Part shown: piece after piece, positions 24,866-32,869 of the stretch
Layout of the letters: each line of letters opens with the position of its first letter
How positions within the stretch are numbered: position 1 is the first letter of the stretch
Assembly (NCBI GenBank): GCA_023387735.1
Contig: JAEWHP010000020.1
Location: forward strand, 124,001 to 188,000
From: Pseudomonadota bacterium
GTDB taxonomy: Bacteria > Pseudomonadota > Alphaproteobacteria > Rhizobiales > Xanthobacteraceae
Length of the DNA: 64,000 bases
Reading direction: 5' to 3'
Program-made: the position numbers and the translations under genes
Notes under the pieces: model-generated
What the model was told of the DNA's origin: nothing
Databases searched by the model: none
Seen by the model: the letters and a program-made list of their open reading frames with translations, nothing else

Positions 24866-26068
24866 CTATCGCAAATTGCCGCAGAAGCGCTGGATGCGCT
24901 TGCAGGCGTCTTCCAGATCGGAGGTCTTGGTGGCGTAGGAAATCCGGAATGCCGGTCCGAGCCCGAACGCCGAGCCCTGCACGACGGCGACGCCTTCGCT
25001 CTCCAGAAGCTCGGTGACGAAGTCCTCGTCGTTCTCGATCACCTTGCCGGACGGCGCGGTCTTGCCGATGGTTCCGGCGCAGGACGGATAGACGTAGAAC
25101 GCGCCTTCGGGCCGCGGGCACTCGATGCCCTTGGCCTGGTTCAGCATCGAGACCACGAGGTCGCGGCGTTCCTTGAACACCTTGTTGTGCACGGGGATGA
25201 AGTCCTGCGGACCGTTCAGCGCTTCCACCGAAGCCCACTGCGCGATCGACGACGGGTTCGAGGTCGACTGCGACTGGATCGTCGCCATCGCCTTGATCAG
25301 TTCGGCAGGGCCGCCAGCGTAGCCGATGCGCCAGCCGGTCATGCAATAGGCCTTCGACACCCCGTTCACGGTCAACGTGCGGTCATACAGTTTCGGCTCG
25401 ACCTGCGCGGGCGTGGCGAACTGGAAGTCGTCATAGATCAGGTGCTCGTACATGTCGTCGGTCATCACCCAGACATGCGGATGCTTCACCAGCACGTCGG
25501 TGATCGCCTTCAGCTCGGCACGCGTATAGGCCGCACCCGTCGGGTTCGAAGGCGAGCACAGAATGATCCACTTGGTCTTCGGCGTGATCGCCTTTTCCAG
25601 ATCAGCAGGCTGCAGCTTGAAGCCGTTCGAAGCCGGGCACACCACCGGCACCGACTCGCCGCCCGCCAGCGCCACCATTTCCGGATAGCTCACCCAGTAA
25701 GGCGCCGGGATGATCACCTCGTCGCCGGGATTGAGGGTAGCCATCAGCGCATTGTAGAGCACCTGCTTGCCGCCGGTGCCGACGATGATCTGGTTCGGCT
25801 TGTAGGTCAGGCCGTTCTCGCGCTGGAACTTGGCGATGATCGCTTCCTTCAGCTCGGGAATGCCGCCGACATCGGTGTACTTGGTCTTGCCGGCCTCAAT
25901 GGCGTGGATCGCCGCCAGCTTGATGTTGGCGGGCGTATCGAAATCCGGCTCGCCGGCACCCAGGCCGATGACGTTGCGGCCGGCCGCTTTCAGCGCGCGT
26001 GCTTTATCCGTGACCGCGATCGTCGCGGACGGCTTCACACGGGCGAGCGCAGCGGACAGGAAGGGCAT
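24866..26068 (-). CDS. aatA: Aspartate aminotransferase (class I PLP aminotransferase)
   Basis: A 400-residue cytoplasmic enzyme exchanging the amino group between aspartate and 2-oxoglutarate. Substrate and PLP residues visible are GAGEPDFDTP near the N-terminus, SPSNPTGAAY, the Schiff-base Lys239 in TVNGVSKAYCMTGWRIGYA and the C-terminal FRISYAT with the carboxylate-binding Arg. The sequence belongs to the Igamma group of rhizobial aspartate aminotransferases, some of which also use prephenate. Three consecutive ATG codons follow AGGAG. The third (26068) has the best spacing and is chosen. It is divergent from a GT87 gene and ends in a clear terminator. Confidence 0.93.
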   Translation of the reverse strand: MPFLSAALARVKPSATIAVTDKARALKAAGRNVIGLGAGEPDFDTPANIKLAAIHAIEAGKTKYTDVGGIPELKEAIIAKFQRENGLTYKPNQIIVGTGGKQVLYNALMATLNPGDEVIIPAPYWVSYPEMVALAGGESVPVVCPASNGFKLQPADLEKAITPKTKWIILCSPSNPTGAAYTRAELKAITDVLVKHPHVWVMTDDMYEHLIYDDFQFATPAQVEPKLYDRTLTVNGVSKAYCMTGWRIGYAGGPAELIKAMATIQSQSTSNPSSIAQWASVEALNGPQDFIPVHNKVFKERRDLVVSMLNQAKGIECPRPEGAFYVYPSCAGTIGKTAPSGKVIENDEDFVTELLESEGVAVVQGSAFGLGPAFRISYATKTSDLEDACKRIQRFCGNLR

Positions 26069-26260
26069 CATCATCTCCTGGCAAACGTCGTGAACACTGA
26101 AATTCACGACTCTTTCTGATGGGAACGGGGCACCCTAGGACGCGACGCGCTGCATCGCAAGAAGCTTGGCCAGGAAAGGCCAAACTTTAGGGAACCGTTA
26201 AAGCGGGCTCGGTACGGTCGGAGCAATACGGCGCAATATTCGCAAAAATTCCGCGGTGAA

Positions 26261-27490
26261 ATGACTCATATCTGGCAAGGGCTTCGGACCGGCGAATGGC
26301 TGACGGTGGCGCGCCTGCGCGCCTACAGCCTGATCCTGCTCGGCCTGTCGGTGCTGGTATTCGCCGGATGGATCGCGGTTTCCGACGGCCTCATCGACCG
26401 CAACGGCCAGCCGATCGGCACCGACTTTTCCAACGTGTATGCGGCAGGCACACTGACCTGGCAGGGCCGCGCCGCGGACGCCTACGAGCCCGCGCTCCAG
26501 CACGCGGCGGAGAAGGCGATGTTCGACGGCCGTGAGGTGCCGTTCTACGGCTGGCACTATCCGCCCTTCTTCTTTGCGATTGCCGTTCTCGTCGCCGCCG
26601 TTCCCTATGCATGGGGCCTGGCGATCTGGCTGCTCGCGAGCTTTGCAGCCTACCTCGCCGCGATCCGCGCCATCCTGCCGCGCCGGGAAACGCTGCTGGT
26701 TGCGGCGGCCTTTCCGGCCGTGTTCGTCAATGTCGGCCACGGCCATAACGGCTTCCTCACCGCAGCGCTGCTTGGCGGCGCGTTGCACTGGCTCGATCGC
26801 AGGCCATGGCTTGCCGGCGTGCTGATCGGCCTCTTGGCCTACAAGCCGCAATTCGGCATCCTGATTCCGATCGCGCTTATGGCGAGCGGCCGGTGGCGCA
26901 CGATCGGCGCGGCTGCGGCCACCGTTGCGGCACTGGTCGCCATCAGCTTCGTGCTGCTCGGCAGCGGCATCTGGCACGCCTTCGCCGACTCCATGAACTT
27001 CACCCAGACGGTCGTGCTCGAACAGGGCGGCACCGGCTGGCAGAAGATCCAGTCCATCTTCTCCGCGGTACGGGCATGGGGCGCGAGCGTGCCGATCGCC
27101 TATGCGGCGCAAGCTACGCTGTTCTCAGCGCTCGCCGCCACGCTCGCCTGGCTATGGCACAGCGACGCTGCGTTCGAACTCAAGGCGGCTGCGCTGGCGC
27201 TGGGCAGCCTGCTCGCGACACCCTATGTGCTCGACTACGACCTCGTGGCGCTCGCGGTCGCGATCGCATTTTTCGCGCGGCATGGACTCCGCTGCGGCTT
27301 TCGCGATTTCGAGATCAGCCTGCTCGCCGCGGCTTGGATCGCGCCGCTGCTGTCGCGGAGCATCGCCGGCGCCACCTCCATACCCCTCGGGCTACTCGTC
27401 GAACTGGCCTTCTACGCGTTGGTCTTGCGGCGCGCGGCGCTCGATCGCGCAAGCCATGCGGTCGGCGCGCACCGCGTCGCGCAAGCGTGA
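26261..27490 (+). CDS. GT87 family membrane glycosyltransferase-like protein
   Basis: A 409-residue integral membrane protein with about ten hydrophobic segments. After the first transmembrane helix it carries the lumenal motif GTDFSNVYAAGTL, followed by GWHYPPFFFAIAV and, in the middle, LLAYKPQFGILIPIAL and the late PYVLDYDLV. These are characteristic of the GT87 (DUF2029) family, related to polyprenyl-phosphate-mannose-dependent mannosyltransferases. The expected role is transfer of a sugar from a lipid carrier on the outer face of the inner membrane. Acceptor and sugar are unknown. It appears as an orphan: no polysaccharide genes are nearby. Divergent from aatA. Confidence 0.85.
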   Translation: MTHIWQGLRTGEWLTVARLRAYSLILLGLSVLVFAGWIAVSDGLIDRNGQPIGTDFSNVYAAGTLTWQGRAADAYEPALQHAAEKAMFDGREVPFYGWHYPPFFFAIAVLVAAVPYAWGLAIWLLASFAAYLAAIRAILPRRETLLVAAAFPAVFVNVGHGHNGFLTAALLGGALHWLDRRPWLAGVLIGLLAYKPQFGILIPIALMASGRWRTIGAAAATVAALVAISFVLLGSGIWHAFADSMNFTQTVVLEQGGTGWQKIQSIFSAVRAWGASVPIAYAAQATLFSALAATLAWLWHSDAAFELKAAALALGSLLATPYVLDYDLVALAVAIAFFARHGLRCGFRDFEISLLAAAWIAPLLSRSIAGATSIPLGLLVELAFYALVLRRAALDRASHAVGAHRVAQA

Positions 27491-27679
27491 TTCTAATTGT
27501 TTCGGCGTGTGGATAGAATCGTTCTGCGCGCGTGCAGTGCGGTAGAGGTTTTCGACTTTTTCCATTCCGCAGGCCTTGCGACCTATTGATATCGGCATCA
27601 TTGTTTAGCCGCGTTGCGGCGCGAAAGCCGTGGCGCGCAGCGTGCGCGCTTCCCGTCGACCCAGGAAATTCCAGATACG

Positions 27680-28327
27680 ATGTACAAGCTCTATTCGATG
27701 CAGCGCTCCGGCAACAGCTACAAGGTCCGCCTTGCGCTGTCGCTGCTCAACGCGCCGTATCAGGCGATCGAGATCGACATTCTGAGCGGCGAAAGCCGGA
27801 CGCCGGATTTTCTGTCGAAGAACCCGAGCGGCCAGGTGCCGCTGCTGGAAGTAGCCGAAGGCCGCTATCTCGCCGAGTCCAACGCCATCCTCTGGTATGT
27901 CTGCGGCGGCACCTCGCTGGCGCCGGAATCGCGCATCGAGCGCGCCGAGGCGCTGCAGTGGATGTTCTTCGAACAGCACGCGCTGGAGCCCAATATCGGC
28001 GCCGCCTATTTCTGGCTGTCGCTGGTCAAGGGCGGCCGCGCCTTGCAGACGCATGCGCTGGAGGACTGGATGGAGCGCGGCTATGCGGCGCTGCAGGTGA
28101 TGGAGAACCATCTCAAGACCCACACCTATTTCGCCGCCGGCCAGCTCACCGTCGCGGATATCGCGCTGTATGGCTACACCCACGTCGCCGACCGCTGCGA
28201 CTACGATCTGGCCACTTTCCCGTCCATCCGCGCCTGGCTGCGGCGGGTCGAACAGACCCCCGGTTTCGTCACCATGGACTGGCGGGCCGAAGTCGATGAT
28301 CCTGCCCGGATCGCCGCGGGCGCCTGA
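27680..28327 (+). CDS. Glutathione S-transferase family protein
   Basis: A 215-residue GST. The thioredoxin-like domain starts MYKLYSMQRSGNSYKVRLAL with the putative catalytic Ser, then NPSGQVPLLEVAEG (cis-Pro) and LAESNAILWYV (gamma-glutamyl binding Glu-Ser). The C-terminal helices include FAAGQLTVADIALYGYTH with the conserved Asp. It is distinct from the GST at 13615 but of the same broad bacterial class. The ORF extends 22 codons upstream, and the ATG at 27680 is chosen because it begins directly at the first beta strand. No partner gene is evident. Confidence 0.88.
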   Translation: MYKLYSMQRSGNSYKVRLALSLLNAPYQAIEIDILSGESRTPDFLSKNPSGQVPLLEVAEGRYLAESNAILWYVCGGTSLAPESRIERAEALQWMFFEQHALEPNIGAAYFWLSLVKGGRALQTHALEDWMERGYAALQVMENHLKTHTYFAAGQLTVADIALYGYTHVADRCDYDLATFPSIRAWLRRVEQTPGFVTMDWRAEVDDPARIAAGA

Positions 28328-28501
28328 CCGCTCACGTTCGCGCGAGAACGCTGACAAAAGTTAACAACAGTGGGCACAACATTAACCATTGCCCTGATTC
28401 CGCCGTTTTCGATGCTCCCGCCGCCGCAATATTGCCCGCCATGGTGGTGAAGTTGACGGAAATCGCGGAGTGATTCGCCCGCGTCTCGAAGGATCTGGAA
28501 C

Positions 28502-28678
28502 ATGATGCGGTTGCCCGGCACGGTGGGCTTTCTGAACCACCCCGCGCCAGTTGCTTCTCCCCGGTTGGCCAGCGCCATCGCCGCTTCGCTGGCGATCGGC
28601 ACGTTGTCGCTGTGCCTTGTGGTCACGCTGACGGTGCTGTCGATAAGGGTTACCATCGCGATGCCGATCCCCGGCTAG
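28502..28678 (+). CDS. Possible small single-pass membrane protein
   Basis: A 58-codon frame beginning ATG-ATG at 28502. It reads MMRLPGTVGFLNHPAPVASP, then an uninterrupted hydrophobic helix (LASAIAASLAIGTLSLCLVV and on), and ends IAMPIPG. AAGGA lies about 10 bases before the start. The frame is short, so chance cannot be excluded. The clean transmembrane helix and ribosome site make it plausible. It lies in the gap between the GST and the sugar dehydrogenase. No function is proposed. Confidence 0.42.
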   Translation: MMRLPGTVGFLNHPAPVASPRLASAIAASLAIGTLSLCLVVTLTVLSIRVTIAMPIPG

Positions 28679-28739
28679 TTCCGGGTTTCGCATCTTTCGC
28701 AAGGCAACCCGCGATGCCCGGCATCGCCATTGGACCTGG

Positions 28740-29887
28740 ATGAAAGCATCTCACGGCTTTGCGGCCGTCTTGCTGACGGCGGCCATCATGCTCGTGGTCA
28801 CCCCACCGCGCGCGGCCAGCAGGCTGGCTTCGGCTCGTCGGCGGGTGACCTCGAAGTGCAGACCGTCGCAAAGGGTCTCGCCTACCCGTGGGCGCTGGCG
28901 TTCCTGCCCGACGCAAAGATGCTGGTGACCGAGCGGCCGGGCCGCATGCGGATCGTCACGGCGGAAGGAAAGATCTCGCCGCCGCTCAAGGGCGTCCCGG
29001 AAGCCTGGGCGTCGGGCCAGGGCGGCCTGCTCGATGTTATCACCGACAAATCCTTCGCGGAAAACAGGACGATCTATTTCTGCTTCGCCGAACGGACCGA
29101 GGGCGGCGGACGCACCACGGTCGGGCGCGCGAAACTGAACGACGGCAACGGCAGTCTCGACGACGTCAAAATCATCTTCCGTCAGCAAGGCCCGTTGTCG
29201 TCGGGCAATCATTTCGGCTGCCGCATTGCCCAGGCCGACGACGGCAATCTGTTCGTGGGGCTGGGCGATCACTTCACCCACCGCGACCAGGCGCAAAATC
29301 TCGGCAACCATCTCGGCAAGGTGATCCGGATCGCCCCCGATGGATCGGCGCCGCCAGGCAACCCGTTCGCCGGCCGCGCCGACGCCAAGCCGGAAATCTG
29401 GAGCTATGGACACCGCAACATTCAGTCGCTCGCGATCAATCCAGTTTCCGGCGAGCCCTGGGAAATAGAGCACGGTCCGCGCGGCGGCGACGAGGTCAAC
29501 GTCGTCGGCAAGGGCAGGAATTACGGCTGGCCGGTGATAGGCTACGGCATCGATTATTCCGGCGCCAAGATCCACGACAGCGCGGCCAAGGACGGCATGG
29601 AGCAGCCGGTCAAATACTGGGTGCCGTCGATCGCACCATCAGGCATGGCGTTCTACACCGGAAAACTGTTTCCGAAATGGTCGGGCAGCCTGTTCCTCGG
29701 CGCGCTGCGCGGCGCGATGCTGGTGCGGCTGACGCTGAACGGCAACACGGTAACGTCGGAAGAGCGCCTGCTGCAAAATCTCAACGAGCGAATTCGCGAC
29801 GTCCGCCAGGGTCCGGACGGCGCGCTGTGGCTGCTGACCGACAGTTTGTCAGGACGAATTTTGCGGGTCGCGCCAGCTGCGAAGTGA
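28740..29887 (+). pseudogene. PQQ-dependent sugar dehydrogenase (YliI/Asd-like) with an apparent 5' frameshift
   Basis: From about 28826 to the stop, the frame encodes a soluble quinoprotein aldose dehydrogenase: LEVQTVAKGLAYPWALAFLP, GQGGLLDVITDKSF, GLGDHFTHRDQAQNLGNHLG, YGHRNIQSLAINP and ENGPRGGDEVN-like EIEHGPRGGDEVNVVGKG, GKGRNYGWPVIGYGIDYSG and IAPSGMAFYTG, which contribute the PQQ and calcium sites. Such enzymes act in the periplasm. The in-frame N-terminus, starting at TTG 28730, is not a signal peptide. In another frame, ATG 28740 begins a good one (MKASHGFAAVLLTAAIMLVV, then TPPRAA). One missing base near 28820 would join them as RAA-QQAGFGSS. This is either a real inactivating deletion or a sequence error. 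Confidence 0.75.
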
Positions 29888-29905
29888 GCCTCTGCGGCGG
29901 AACGC

Positions 29906-30259
29906 TCACGCCCATTTGTGAAAGATCAGGAACGCGCCCACGGCGATGAAGAGAAAGCCGAGTGCGTGATTCCACCCCAGCGGCTCCTTCAAATACAGCA
30001 CCGAGAAGCCGGCAAACACCACCAGCGTGATCACCTCCTGAATGGTCTTGAGCTGCGCCGCCGAATAGACCGCACTGCCCCAGCGGTTGGCCGGCACCGC
30101 CAGCCAATACTCGAAGAAGGCGATTCCCCAACTCGCGAGAACGACGACCGGCAGCGCGTTCTCCTTGAATTTGAGATGGCCGTACCAGGCAAACGTCATG
30201 AAGACGTTGGAGGCAAACAGCATCAGGATCGGCAGTAGCGTGGGGGATATTGTCGGCAT
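29906..30259 (-). CDS. DUF486 (DMT superfamily) small membrane protein
   Basis: A 117-residue protein with four predicted transmembrane helices. It shows DUF486 hallmarks: LLPILMLFASNVFMTFAWYG, WGIAFFEYWLAVPANRWG, LKTIQEVITLVVFAGFSV and LGWNHALGFLFIAVGAFLIF. DUF486 belongs to the drug/metabolite transporter superfamily, and its substrate is unknown. The start was taken at the ATG at 30259, with GAGAGGACG upstream. The 24-codon longer frame is unlikely. It is convergent with the sugar dehydrogenase with an 18-base gap. Confidence 0.88.
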   Translation of the reverse strand: MPTISPTLLPILMLFASNVFMTFAWYGHLKFKENALPVVVLASWGIAFFEYWLAVPANRWGSAVYSAAQLKTIQEVITLVVFAGFSVLYLKEPLGWNHALGFLFIAVGAFLIFHKWA

Positions 30260-30449
30260 CGACGTCCTCTCGTAAATGGCATGCGCTAAGCTTGGAACGC
30301 GGAAACCGGTTCCGTGCGCATCGAATATCACCTGATCTCAGAAACGCGAAAGACCGGGGGCCTCCGGCTGGATTGATCCCTCCCAACCGCGCCTGTAGGA
30401 AGAAGGCCTTCCCGCCAACCCGCATCCGCAGCGCTGCACCTCGATCAAG

Positions 30450-30923
30450 ATGGAAACAGGAATGTCCCCCGCTCTCACCATCCGCTTCGTCACCCGCCAG
30501 GACTACGCGCAGTGGCTTCCGCTGTGGGACGGCTACAACGCGTTCTACGGCCGCTCCGGACCGACGGCGCTTGCGCCCGAAATCACCGCCATGACATGGT
30601 CGCGCTTCTTCGACGGCTATGAGCCGGTGCATGCGCTGGTCGCCGAAAGCGGCGGCGCATTGCTCGGCCTGACGCATTATCTGTTTCATCGCAGCACCAC
30701 GACGATCGAACCGAACTGCTATTTGCAGGACCTCTTCACCAGCGCAGCGGCGCGCGGCAAGGGCGTCGGCCGCGCCCTGATCAACGGCGTCTATGAACAG
30801 GCGAAGCTCGCCGGATCGTCCCGCGTCTACTGGCTGACGCACGAGACCAACCACACCGCGATGCAGCTTTACGACAAGGTGGCGGAGCGCTCCGGCTTCG
30901 TGGTCTACCGCAAGCTTTTCTGA
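30450..30923 (+). CDS. GNAT family N-acetyltransferase
   Basis: A 157-residue acetyltransferase. The first strand-helix unit is LTIRFVTRQDYAQWLPLWDG, central strands are HALVAESGGALLGLTHYLFH and NCYLQDLFTS, and the acetyl-CoA loop is AAARGKGVGRALINGVYEQA (R/Q-x-x-G-x-G/A). It ends with RVYWLTHETNHTAMQLYDKV, a pattern found in GNAT enzymes that modify small amines or aminoglycoside-like molecules. The acceptor is unknown. The start could be four codons later (MSPALT at 30462). A candidate small RNA begins within about 90 bases of its stop. Confidence 0.85.
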   Translation: METGMSPALTIRFVTRQDYAQWLPLWDGYNAFYGRSGPTALAPEITAMTWSRFFDGYEPVHALVAESGGALLGLTHYLFHRSTTTIEPNCYLQDLFTSAAARGKGVGRALINGVYEQAKLAGSSRVYWLTHETNHTAMQLYDKVAERSGFVVYRKLF

Positions 30924-30999
30924 GGGCGCAGCGCGTCATACGACGCCCGGCTGCCTGTGGATAAGTACCACTGTCACGCGAGCGTAACAGAGTACGGCT

Positions 31000-31098
31000 A
31001 GCCTCCGGTTGCGTCTGATCAGACCCCCCGTCTCGGATCACGCGCCCCCAAGCGGTCCCCGTCAGTCGCCGCGTCTGGCCGGGGCCGCACTTTTTTGT
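31000..31098 (+). ncRNA. Candidate small RNA with a C-rich hairpin loop and its own terminator
   Basis: The 296-base gap between 30923 and 31220 holds two strong hairpins in a row on the plus strand. The first (31011-31043) pairs GCGT, GATC and AGAC with GTCT, GATC and ACGC and exposes a CCCCC loop. The second (31052-31088) pairs GCGGTCCCC with GGGGCCGC, with inner CAG/CTG pairing, and is followed by ACTTTTTT ending at 31096. That is a typical intrinsic terminator. C-rich loops that can pair with Shine-Dalgarno sequences occur in known rhizobial small RNAs. The 5' end is not defined. It could instead be the 3' end of the GNAT transcript. Confidence 0.45.
31052..31096 (+). terminator. Rho-independent terminator
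   Basis: GCGG-t-CCCC (31052-31060) pairs with GGGG-CCGC (31081-31088), then AC and six T at 31091-31096. It ends the candidate small RNA or the GNAT transcript. Confidence 0.75.
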
Positions 31099-31219
31099 GC
31101 TGCATGCTGTCAAGCGCCGCTGCACGATCCGGGCATCGCAAGGCCATTTTGACCCAAACGTGATTGCCGGTCTTTCCCGGGTAAGCCTATGCTGGCGCGA
31201 TCAACCCGGAGAGATACCC

Positions 31220-31486
31220 ATGCGCCTGCTCCTCGCATCAACGGCCGTCGTCCTGTTGTTAGGCCTGTCGCCAGCGTCCGCCATGTGCGGCGGCGGTCAG
31301 CAAGCCGGTTCGCAAGCCATGTGCGGAGCGCCGGCCGCCTCGAAGCAGATGTCAGAGTGGCCGGAAGCCAAGGTCCAACAGTCGCAGAAGCAGTCCGGCA
31401 TGGGCATGTGCGGCTGCTGCAAGAACATGGCGATGATGGACGGCATGAAATCCGACGATCCCCACAAGGGCATGGACATGAAGTGA
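31220..31486 (+). CDS. Small exported Cys- and Met-rich protein
   Basis: An 88-residue protein with a clear Sec signal peptide (MRLLLASTAVVLLLGLSPAS, cleavage at SA-MCGGG). The mature 67 residues are rich in Met and Cys: MCGGGQQ, QAMCGAP, MGMCGCCKNMAMMDGM and the ending MDMK. Such compositions are typical of periplasmic copper-binding proteins, so metal binding is likely but unproven. It does not match a named family that I recognise. GGAGAGA lies before the ATG at 31220, while the longest frame starts 41 codons upstream and is rejected because the signal peptide would be internal. It is followed by an aldo/keto reductase gene. Confidence 0.78.
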   Translation: MRLLLASTAVVLLLGLSPASAMCGGGQQAGSQAMCGAPAASKQMSEWPEAKVQQSQKQSGMGMCGCCKNMAMMDGMKSDDPHKGMDMK

Positions 31487-31575
31487 AGCCAGCGAGGCTG
31501 GCCGCACACCTTGCGGGATGACGGCGCGGAGGCCACAATGCGGCCTCCTCCCCGCCTCTCCCACAGGATCGATCC

Positions 31576-32514
31576 ATGCAAATTCGCAATCTCGGCGGCT
31601 CCGGCCTGCGCGTTTCCGCCGTCGGCCTCGGCTGCAACAATTTCGGCCAGCGCACCGATCTCGAGACGTCGCGCAAGGTGATCCACAAGGCGATCGACCT
31701 AGGCATCACCCTGTTCGACACCGCCGACATCTACGCAGGCATGGGCGGCTCAGAGACCGTGCTCGGCACCGTGCTCGGCGACCGCCGCAAGGACATCGTG
31801 CTGGCGACGAAATATTCCAAACCGATGAGCAACGACGGCACGAAACAAGGCGCCTCGCGCCGCTATATCATGTCCGCGGTCGAAGCCAGCCTGACGCGGC
31901 TGAAGACCGACTACATCGATCTCTACCAGCAGCATGACTACGATCCACTGACGCCGATGGAAGAAACCCTGCGCGCCCTCGACGATCTCGTCCGCCAGGG
32001 CAAGGTCCGCTACATCGGCAATTCGAACTTTCCAGCCTGGCGCATTGCGGAAGCGGAAATGATGGCGCGGCAGATGAACGTCAACCGCTTCGTCTCCTGC
32101 CAGGACGAATACAGCCTGGTGGTACGCGGCATCGAAAGAGACCTGTTGCCGGCGGCCCAGGAATACAAGCTCGGCCTGTTGCCGTTCTTCCCGCTGGCGA
32201 GCGGGCTTCTCACCGGAAAATACCAGCGCGGCACGGCGGCGCCCGCCGACACCCGCTTCGCCAAGGCGCCCGCCCTGAAGGACCGCTACGTCACGCCGCG
32301 CAACGAGGACATCGTCGAAAAGCTGCAGGCTTTTGCGCAGGCCCGCGGCCACAGCCTGCTCGAACTGGCATTCTCGTGGCTGGCGGCACGCCCCCAAGTC
32401 GCAAGCGTCATTGCCGGCGCCACCCGCGTCGAACAGGTCGAGCAGAACGTGAAGGCGATCGGCTGGACGCTGAGCGCAGAGGAGATCGCGGAGATCGACG
32501 GGATAACGAAGTAG
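31576..32514 (+). CDS. Aldo/keto reductase
   Basis: A 312-residue TIM-barrel NADPH-dependent oxidoreductase. It starts MQIRNLGGSGLRVSAVGLG. The catalytic tetrad is visible: Asp and Tyr in LFDTADIYAGMGGSE, Lys in VLATKYSKP and His in LYQQHDYD. NADPH-binding residues include IGNSNF and, at the end, SVIAGATRVEQVEQNVKAIG. The sequence is of the AKR11-13 type (YghZ/potassium channel beta subunit-like). Substrate is unknown, probably aldehydes. It is preceded by the Cys/Met-rich gene on the same strand with a 90-base gap. Confidence 0.9.
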   Translation: MQIRNLGGSGLRVSAVGLGCNNFGQRTDLETSRKVIHKAIDLGITLFDTADIYAGMGGSETVLGTVLGDRRKDIVLATKYSKPMSNDGTKQGASRRYIMSAVEASLTRLKTDYIDLYQQHDYDPLTPMEETLRALDDLVRQGKVRYIGNSNFPAWRIAEAEMMARQMNVNRFVSCQDEYSLVVRGIERDLLPAAQEYKLGLLPFFPLASGLLTGKYQRGTAAPADTRFAKAPALKDRYVTPRNEDIVEKLQAFAQARGHSLLELAFSWLAARPQVASVIAGATRVEQVEQNVKAIGWTLSAEEIAEIDGITK

Positions 32515-32671
32515 CGGCAACTCTCTCGCCGTGCTTCCGTTGAGACCGGGGACAAGGTGGACGGGGGTTCGCCATCGTTCCACTTGTATTTCCCTTGGGC
32601 GCTGTGCGGCATATATTGCACGGGACGTGATACCGCGCTTCGCGGCGAACCCGAGATTGGTGCGCCCTCTC

Positions 32672-32869
32672 ATGACAAACGGGCTGGAAAATCAGGCCGC
32701 GCGCCGTCTCGCCTGCGCCAACTGCGGAACCGAATTCGGCTGCAGCCTGTCGGGGCCATGCTGGTGCAGTGACGAGACCTTTCGACTGCCGATGCCGCTC
32801 GACGGCAGCGACTGCCTGTGCCCGGACTGCTTGCGAAAGGCCGCCGCGCGCCTGAAGGCTTCGACGTGA
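32672..32869 (+). CDS. Cysteine-rich CWC family protein
   Basis: A 65-residue protein with eight Cys: LACANCGTEFGCSLSGPCWC and then SDETFRLPMP...DCLCPDCL. The CxxCGxxFxC and CWC signatures define the small Cys-rich CWC family (PF14375), presumed zinc-binding and of unknown function. The open frame begins 47 codons earlier, but the domain and the likely start MTNGLENQ begin at 32672. Its stop overlaps the next gene by four bases (GTGA at 32866-32869), which implies translational coupling with the HAD phosphatase. Confidence 0.82.
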   Translation: MTNGLENQAARRLACANCGTEFGCSLSGPCWCSDETFRLPMPLDGSDCLCPDCLRKAAARLKAST

